Assembly (NCBI RefSeq): GCF_000155775.1
Contig: NZ_DS989813.1
Span: 62,001 to 126,000 of the forward strand
Reading direction: 5' to 3'
Length of the DNA: 64,000 nt
From: Glaciecola sp. HTCC2999
GTDB lineage: Bacteria > Pseudomonadota > Gammaproteobacteria > Enterobacterales > Alteromonadaceae
Part shown: piece after piece, positions 59,349-64,000 of the stretch
Layout: every line of letters starts with the position of its first letter
How positions within the stretch are numbered: the first letter of the stretch is position 1
The notes under the pieces: generated by a model
Databases searched by the model: none
Told to the model about the DNA's origin: nothing
Seen by the model: the letters and a program-made list of their open reading frames with translations, nothing else
Translations under genes and position numbers: made by a program

Positions 59349-60335
59349 ATGCAGGATTATGGTCAGGACGAGTTATCTGATGTGCTATGGCGCATGGATA
59401 TCTCACCTGACAATCTACGTCGAAGAGCAGCGATTATAGCTCAGATTCGCCACTTCTTTGCACACCTCGATGTACTGGAAGTGGATGTCCCTGTTCTGAG
59501 TCAATTTGGGGTCACGGATCCTCATCTATCTAATTTTGTTACGCCCTTTACTTTAGGTAATAAGGTCACTTCCTTATATTTACAAACCTCCCCCGAATAT
59601 GGCATGAAACGTATGCTAGCGTCTGGTAGTGGTTGTATTTATTACATGGGTAAATCGTTTCGACATGAAGATGCTGGGCATCAACATAACCCAGAGTTCA
59701 CTATGTTAGAATGGTATCGAATTGGCTTCGATGACCATGCGCTTATGCTTGAGGTAGATGCATTATTACAAGGCATTTTAAACACCGAACCAGCAGATAA
59801 GATGACTTATCATGAAGCGTTTTTACAGTTTGCCGATATTGATATTAACCATGCTAATAAAGACGATTTAATTGCTGCACTGGCTATTGATACCCATTAT
59901 GATCTCTCTTGTGAATCGATCGAGCATATTTTACAGCTGATCTTTAACCTACATATTGAACCAAATATAGGCGGTTCACGTCCTTGTTTTGTATATGATT
60001 TTCCAGCCTCACAAGCAGCCTTAGCTCGGTTAAAAGCAGATGAACCTGGTTACGCCCATCGGTTTGAGGTTTATTATAAAGGGCTTGAATTAGCCAATGG
60101 GTATTGGGAGCTAACTGATCCTAAAGAACAAGCACAGCGCTTTGCTAAAGATAATCGTTATCGAAATAAGTTAGGGTTGCCTAATACAACAATAGACACT
60201 CGATTGATGGCCGCCCTTAACGCAGGTTTACCTGATTGTGCAGGGGTTGCATTAGGAGTGGACCGATTAATTATGTTGGCACTGGGTAAAAAGCACATCA
60301 ATGATGTGCTTAGTTTTGGGATTGACCGCGCATAA
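59349..60335 (+). CDS. epmA: EF-P lysine-34 beta-lysylase EpmA
   Basis: EpmA (GenX, PoxA) is a truncated class II lysyl-tRNA synthetase that attaches beta-lysine to EF-P. Motif 2 (FRHEDAGHQHNPEFTMLEWYR) and motif 3 (GVALGVDRLIMLALG) are clear; there is no anticodon-binding domain, as expected at 328 aa. The 9-bp gap after efp implies co-transcription. Confidence 0.96.
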   Translation: MQDYGQDELSDVLWRMDISPDNLRRRAAIIAQIRHFFAHLDVLEVDVPVLSQFGVTDPHLSNFVTPFTLGNKVTSLYLQTSPEYGMKRMLASGSGCIYYMGKSFRHEDAGHQHNPEFTMLEWYRIGFDDHALMLEVDALLQGILNTEPADKMTYHEAFLQFADIDINHANKDDLIAALAIDTHYDLSCESIEHILQLIFNLHIEPNIGGSRPCFVYDFPASQAALARLKADEPGYAHRFEVYYKGLELANGYWELTDPKEQAQRFAKDNRYRNKLGLPNTTIDTRLMAALNAGLPDCAGVALGVDRLIMLALGKKHINDVLSFGIDRA

Positions 60336-60386
60336 TGGAGTCAACGAAACTATGATACAACTCATTCATCTTGATTGAGCAAACCT

Positions 60387-61028
60387 CTAAAAAGTAGGAG
60401 CAGGAAGAATGATCACTTTTTGCAGAACTACCGGTGTAATCGGTACGTCAGGAGCTCTTAAATCCATACTATATTGGGTTTCTACTTCACTGATTGAATC
60501 TAACACGTCACTGCCTTCTGCAACATAGCCAAATACGGCATATCCCCAGTTACGGCCAGGATCAAGTGACGGTGTATCTCGCATATTAAAATAAAATTGA
60601 CGGGTAGCTGAATGAGGATCATTTTGTCGTGCCATCGCAATGGTATAAGTTTCATTTTTCAGGCCGTTGCCTGATTCATTAAAGATAGTACCTAATGATG
60701 GTTTTGGCTCAAATTCAGCGGTATATCCTCCTCCTTGGACGACAAAACCTGGAATAATGCGATGAAAAATCGTGTCTTCGTAACTGCGCATATCGACATA
60801 TTTAAGAAAATTATTCACACTGATTGGCGCTTTTCGACGGTCTAACTCCACGATAAATTCACCCATAGAGGTCACCATTTTAACTCTTGGGTAAAAATTA
60901 TCAGGTTGGATATGGCTTCCATCTTTGACAGCACGTTTTCCTGTTTTAGCATGTGCATCAGCAATGGAAAAGCTGCCAAGTAGTAGACTGAGAATGAAGA
61001 CAAATGTGATTGATGTTACAGCTTTCAT
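60387..61028 (-). CDS. ppiA: Periplasmic peptidyl-prolyl cis-trans isomerase (cyclophilin)
   Basis: A 213-aa cyclophilin with an N-terminal signal peptide (ending about ADAHA). The catalytic region FHRIIPGFVVQGGGY and the substrate pocket IAMARQNDPHSATRQFYFN, GYAVFGYV are present. It speeds proline isomerisation during folding in the periplasm. It begins 3 bp after rlmG, with AAGGAG inside the rlmG end, so both form an operon. Confidence 0.93.
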   Translation of the reverse strand: MKAVTSITFVFILSLLLGSFSIADAHAKTGKRAVKDGSHIQPDNFYPRVKMVTSMGEFIVELDRRKAPISVNNFLKYVDMRSYEDTIFHRIIPGFVVQGGGYTAEFEPKPSLGTIFNESGNGLKNETYTIAMARQNDPHSATRQFYFNMRDTPSLDPGRNWGYAVFGYVAEGSDVLDSISEVETQYSMDLRAPDVPITPVVLQKVIILPAPTF

Positions 61029-61031
61029 ACG

Positions 61032-62198
61032 TTATCTCCTTGAGGCGTCACTTTTATAGGTTGAAAGAATACTAAACTTAGCGTTGGTAGCAATGACAGT
61101 AAACCCGCCATAGCGCTTTTTTAACATATTCCCATAAGGTAAATGTCGATTGCCAATAATACGTAACTCGCCTCCGTGGCGTAAAACTTGTTTAGCATCC
61201 TTGAACATTTGCCAGGCAATATGGTCAGTTACGGCATTTTGTTGATGAAATGGTGGGTTACACAGTACTAAATCGACATGTTCCAGATCGACTTGACTCA
61301 GACAGTTTGCGACAACAAAATCGCATTGTGCGTATTGTTCAGGGAAATTATCTTGGACATTGCGCTTGGCACTTTCAATGGCCATGTAAGACTCATCCAC
61401 AAACGTAACCTTAGCATTGGGTGCATCTGCTAGTACAGTACAACCAATAACGCCATTACCGCAGCCTAAATCAACGACATGCTCGCCTTCTATTAGGGGT
61501 AAATGCTGCATCAAAAAACGTGCCCCAATATCTAAATGAAGTCGTGAAAATACATTAGGCAAATGACTTAGTTGTAAGACTGGCTTAGTAATTTCCCAGG
61601 TATTCCATGGCGTTAGTGGTGGTGGCGTGAGTGCATTATTCACACTGCCAATAACCAAACGAGATTTTTTAGCCGCTAAAGAAGTGTGGCAATCTCCTAA
61701 GATGGTATTAAATAATTGTTGAACATTTTTGGTTACTACCGGAACCTTACCGCCAGCGATAATGATAGTGTCAGGATGTGTACAGTCACGTAACTGATGC
61801 AATTGATAGGTCAGTAGCGCCAAGTTTTTCGGTAATTGCATCAATACGATATCAAAGGTTTGTGATAACTTATCAGTACTGGCGATAAATTCGATAGATG
61901 CACTATCCAAGTCATTTTGTTGTAGATTATGACGTGCGCCTAATTGAGCCACAAAGGAGTCAGAAATATGTACTGGCTTACATGCCTGGAAAGCGCAGGT
62001 TAATGCGCCAAAATCATCATTTAATATCGCCATGCGTTGCGGCGTTATATTATCAAGCAGATCCGTATAATTCGCTTGGACGTAAGATATGATATATTCA
62101 TCCACAGCATCCCATGCTTGCAGTGATTTATGTTGGTGCTCGGCCGGGTAACGCACTAGGGTGTGGGTACCACGCGCATGGGTAAATTCTGTATTCAA
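61032..62198 (-). CDS. rlmG: 23S rRNA (guanine-1835-N2)-methyltransferase RlmG
   Basis: RlmG methylates G1835 of 23S rRNA. The 388-aa protein has a degenerate N-terminal methyltransferase-like domain and a SAM-binding C-terminal domain with VVDLGCGNGVIG and the catalytic NPPFHQQNAVTDHIAW. The start is TTG at 62198, which places the conserved TLVRYPA segment near residue 14 as in E. coli; no in-frame ATG precedes the homology. It is the first gene of an rlmG-ppiA unit. Confidence 0.93.
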   Translation of the reverse strand: MNTEFTHARGTHTLVRYPAEHQHKSLQAWDAVDEYIISYVQANYTDLLDNITPQRMAILNDDFGALTCAFQACKPVHISDSFVAQLGARHNLQQNDLDSASIEFIASTDKLSQTFDIVLMQLPKNLALLTYQLHQLRDCTHPDTIIIAGGKVPVVTKNVQQLFNTILGDCHTSLAAKKSRLVIGSVNNALTPPPLTPWNTWEITKPVLQLSHLPNVFSRLHLDIGARFLMQHLPLIEGEHVVDLGCGNGVIGCTVLADAPNAKVTFVDESYMAIESAKRNVQDNFPEQYAQCDFVVANCLSQVDLEHVDLVLCNPPFHQQNAVTDHIAWQMFKDAKQVLRHGGELRIIGNRHLPYGNMLKKRYGGFTVIATNAKFSILSTYKSDASRR

Positions 62199-62227
62199 CG
62201 TTTTCTCAACTTTGTTATTAGGTCGTT

Positions 62228-62827
62228 ATGCAATTATTTGATTCAGTTCCGCTAGAGATGGACGATGCCAATGTCGAGTATTTCCCCAATTGGTTAGGGT
62301 TATCTCAGGCAGACGCATTTCTAACGCGTCTTAAAACGGAACTGACCTGGTCGCAAGATTATATCAGAATTTATGGACGAGACGTAAAAATCCCGCGGTT
62401 ACAAAGCTGGGTAGGTGATCCAGATTCGACCTATACCTATTCGGGATTACCAATGCAGCCATTACCTTGGAGTACTTCATTAAGCACGATTCGCACATTG
62501 TGTGAGCAAACCACGCACAATACGTTTAATTCGGTGTTGGCTAATTGGTATCGCGATGGTCAAGATAGCATGGGTATGCACAGCGATGATGAACCTGAAT
62601 TAGGGCGTGAACCGACTATTGCTTCTGTCACCTTGGGCTACCCAAGGAAGTTTATTTTTAAGCATAAACAAACAGGTCAAAAAGTGGATGTGGAATTAGA
62701 GCACGGGAGTTTACTGGTGATGTGCGGTTCGACTCAGCAATTCTGGCAACACGGGATCAACAAAACTAAACGTCAGATTGATGATAGAATTAACCTCACA
62801 TTCAGACATATTTTTAAGGATTATTAA
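62228..62827 (+). CDS. AlkB-family alpha-ketoglutarate-dependent dioxygenase (AlkB/ALKBH2-like)
   Basis: The 199-aa protein is the short AlkB type that repairs alkylated DNA or RNA. Iron ligands are His118 and Asp120 (MHSDDE) and His175 (QHGI); Arg187 to Arg193 (RINLTFR) bind 2-oxoglutarate. It aligns better with eukaryote-like ALKBH2/3 proteins than with classical E. coli AlkB. bolA starts immediately after with AAGGA inside its end. Confidence 0.88.
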   Translation: MQLFDSVPLEMDDANVEYFPNWLGLSQADAFLTRLKTELTWSQDYIRIYGRDVKIPRLQSWVGDPDSTYTYSGLPMQPLPWSTSLSTIRTLCEQTTHNTFNSVLANWYRDGQDSMGMHSDDEPELGREPTIASVTLGYPRKFIFKHKQTGQKVDVELEHGSLLVMCGSTQQFWQHGINKTKRQIDDRINLTFRHIFKDY

Positions 62828-62828
62828 C

Positions 62829-63140
62829 GTGAAAGTTGAACATCAGATTACCCAAAAATTAATTGAGGCCTTTGCTCCCACAGCGTTGTATGTTGAGAAT
62901 GAAAGTCATAGGCATAATGTCCCGCCAGGTTCTGAAAGTCACTTCAAAGTCACGGTGGTCAGTGATGTTTTTGAAGGTAAACGCTTGCTTGCTTGTCATC
63001 GAATGATTAATGAGGTACTCAAAGATGAACTGGAACATGATATTCATGCGCTAGCTATCCATACTTACACTCAACAAAAATGGGAAAGTATCGAGCAAAC
63101 CCCTGACTCACCCAATTGCATGGGCGGTACAGGAAAGTAA
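62829..63140 (+). CDS. bolA: BolA family transcriptional/morphology regulator
   Basis: The 103-aa protein aligns with E. coli BolA throughout (NESHRHNVPPGSESHFKV, LLACHRMINEVLKDEL, HALAIHTYTQQKWE), including the conserved histidine of the Fe-S/Grx-binding fold. BolA controls shape and envelope genes in stress. The GTG at 62829, 8 bases after AAGGA, is the start; an in-frame ATG further upstream lies inside alkB. Its stop is 2 bp from the rpoS stop on the other strand. Confidence 0.94.
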   Translation: MKVEHQITQKLIEAFAPTALYVENESHRHNVPPGSESHFKVTVVSDVFEGKRLLACHRMINEVLKDELEHDIHALAIHTYTQQKWESIEQTPDSPNCMGGTGK

Positions 63141-63142
63141 TA

Positions 63143-64000
63143 TTATCGCTCTATTTGACTAAAAATGACTTCTAAACTGAGTCCTTGAAGACCAAGCATG
63201 TCTTTCAAACGGCGTAATGCTTCTACTTGGATTTGACGGACTCTTTCACGTGTTAACCCAATTTCAGCGCCAACATTTTCTAATGTATCAGGCTCAAAAC
63301 CCATCAGACCGAAGCGACGTGAAAGTACCTCTCGTTGTTTAGGATTAAGCTCTTGGAGCCACATGACGATGTTATTTTTAATATCGTCTTCTTGGTTCTT
63401 TTCTTCAGGTCCACTATGATTACTATCGGGTAAAATATCTAATAATGAATTTCCATCACTTTCATGACTTAAATATGAATCTACCGATTTAATCCGTTCA
63501 TTCAACCGCAGCATTTTATTGACATCTTCGGTAGAAACATCAAGTTTATCGGCAATTTCCTCAGCGGTAGGCTCATGATCTAATTCTTGGGCTAAATTGC
63601 GAGCAGTTCGCAAATAAATATTCAGCTCTTTAACGACATGAATGGGTAACCGAACTGTGCGTGTTTGATTCATAATAGCGCGTTCAATGGTTTGCCTTAT
63701 CCACCATGTTGCGTAGGTAGAAAATCGGAATCCACGTTCAGGATCAAATTTTTCAACCGCCCTGATCAATCCCAAATTCCCTTCCTCTACTAGATCTAAT
63801 AATGCTAAGCCTCTGTCTTTATAACGACGTGCAATTTTCACCACTAGTCTTAGATTACTCACAATCATCCTTTCTCTTGCATCTTTGTCGCCTTTTAAAG
63901 CCTTACGTCCATGCAATACTTCTTCTTCGGCACTTAATAGCGGCGAAAAACCAATTTCATTAAGATAAAGTTGGGTATTATCAAGGCTTTTCTTGATTTC
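63143..64000 (-). CDS. rpoS: Stationary-phase sigma factor RpoS (5' end outside the window)
   Basis: The visible C-terminal 285 codons cover sigma regions 1.2/2 to 4. Seen are [14 protein letters not shown] and SAEEEV at the window edge, [48 protein letters not shown] (region 2), [14 protein letters not shown], and region 4 [18 protein letters not shown]. The reading frame stays open to the edge, so the N-terminus lies further right. RpoS directs general stress transcription; bolA, its classic target in E. coli, converges on it. Confidence 0.96.
   Translation of the reverse strand, partial: EIKKSLDNTQLYLNEIGFSPLLSAEEEVLHGRKALKGDKDARERMIVSNLRLVVKIARRYKDRGLALLDLVEEGNLGLIRAVEKFDPERGFRFSTYATWWIRQTIERAIMNQTRTVRLPIHVVKELNIYLRTARNLAQELDHEPTAEEIADKLDVSTEDVNKMLRLNERIKSVDSYLSHESDGNSLLDILPDSNHSGPEEKNQEDDIKNNIVMWLQELNPKQREVLSRRFGLMGFEPDTLENVGAEIGLTRERVRQIQVEALRRLKDMLGLQGLSLEVIFSQIER

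Overview
The window is chromosomal DNA of a marine-type gammaproteobacterium. Nearly every gene is a core gammaproteobacterial family (rho, rapA, purA, mutH-rppH-ptsP-lgt-thyA, tolC-nudF-yqiB-yqiA-parE, epmB/efp/epmA, bolA, rpoS). The gene order and accessory set (NhaC antiporter, DUF885 lipoprotein peptidase, PF09826-type beta-propeller lipoprotein, bacterial voltage-gated cation channel, GH13 lipoprotein) point to the Alteromonadales broadly. I cannot name a genus. Base composition is moderately AT-rich throughout. I see no prophage, insertion sequence, CRISPR array, rRNA or tRNA gene.

Layout. 1-7.4 kb: rho, a secreted M20 amidohydrolase, a LysR regulator, then purE-purK running into a copper-chaperone-like lipoprotein and a secreted PQQ-type sugar dehydrogenase. 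7.3-15.6 kb: an RluA-type pseudouridine synthase and RapA (minus strand), PhoH-like PIN/ATPase, an Mpo1-like membrane protein, CnoX/YbbN, and purA overlapping a VOC protein. 15.6-18.8 kb: nhaC-ggt. 18.9-24.9 kb: a peptidoglycan-salvage cluster (exported two-domain NagZ, NamZ-type DUF1343 lipoprotein, MurQ, DUF885 peptidase). 25-32.9 kb: GNAT, CIA30-like exported protein, alr, a PutA without the N-terminal DNA-binding domain, and a CYTH-CHAD triphosphatase. 32.9-39.1 kb: mutH facing rppH-ptsP-TSUP-lgt-thyA. 39.2-44 kb: AmpG-like permease, cysG and a DEAD-box helicase, all on the minus strand, followed by about 570 bp without a convincing gene. 44.5-51.3 kb: GNAT, voltage-gated channel, tolC, nudF-yqiB-yqiA-parE. 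51.4-57.6 kb: GH13 lipoprotein, beta-propeller lipoprotein plus an overlapping gene of unknown function, and a small helical protein. 57.7-64 kb: epmB diverging from efp-epmA, rlmG-ppiA, alkB-bolA, and rpoS running off the right edge.

How the genes work together. The clearest functional group is cell-wall salvage: the NamZ-like and NagZ-like exported enzymes can release MurNAc and GlcNAc outside the cytoplasm, MurQ converts MurNAc-6-phosphate to GlcNAc-6-phosphate, and an AmpG-like permease lies 15 kb away. The complete EF-P beta-lysylation set (EpmA, EpmB, EF-P) sits together.

The most unusual observations are the acidic selectivity filter of the voltage-gated channel, the beta-propeller lipoprotein overlapping an unrecognised membrane-anchored partner, the apparent absence of cpdA between yqiB and yqiA, and the 2-bp convergent junction between bolA and rpoS. 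I do not see strong evidence for a wholly new defence or mobile system here.
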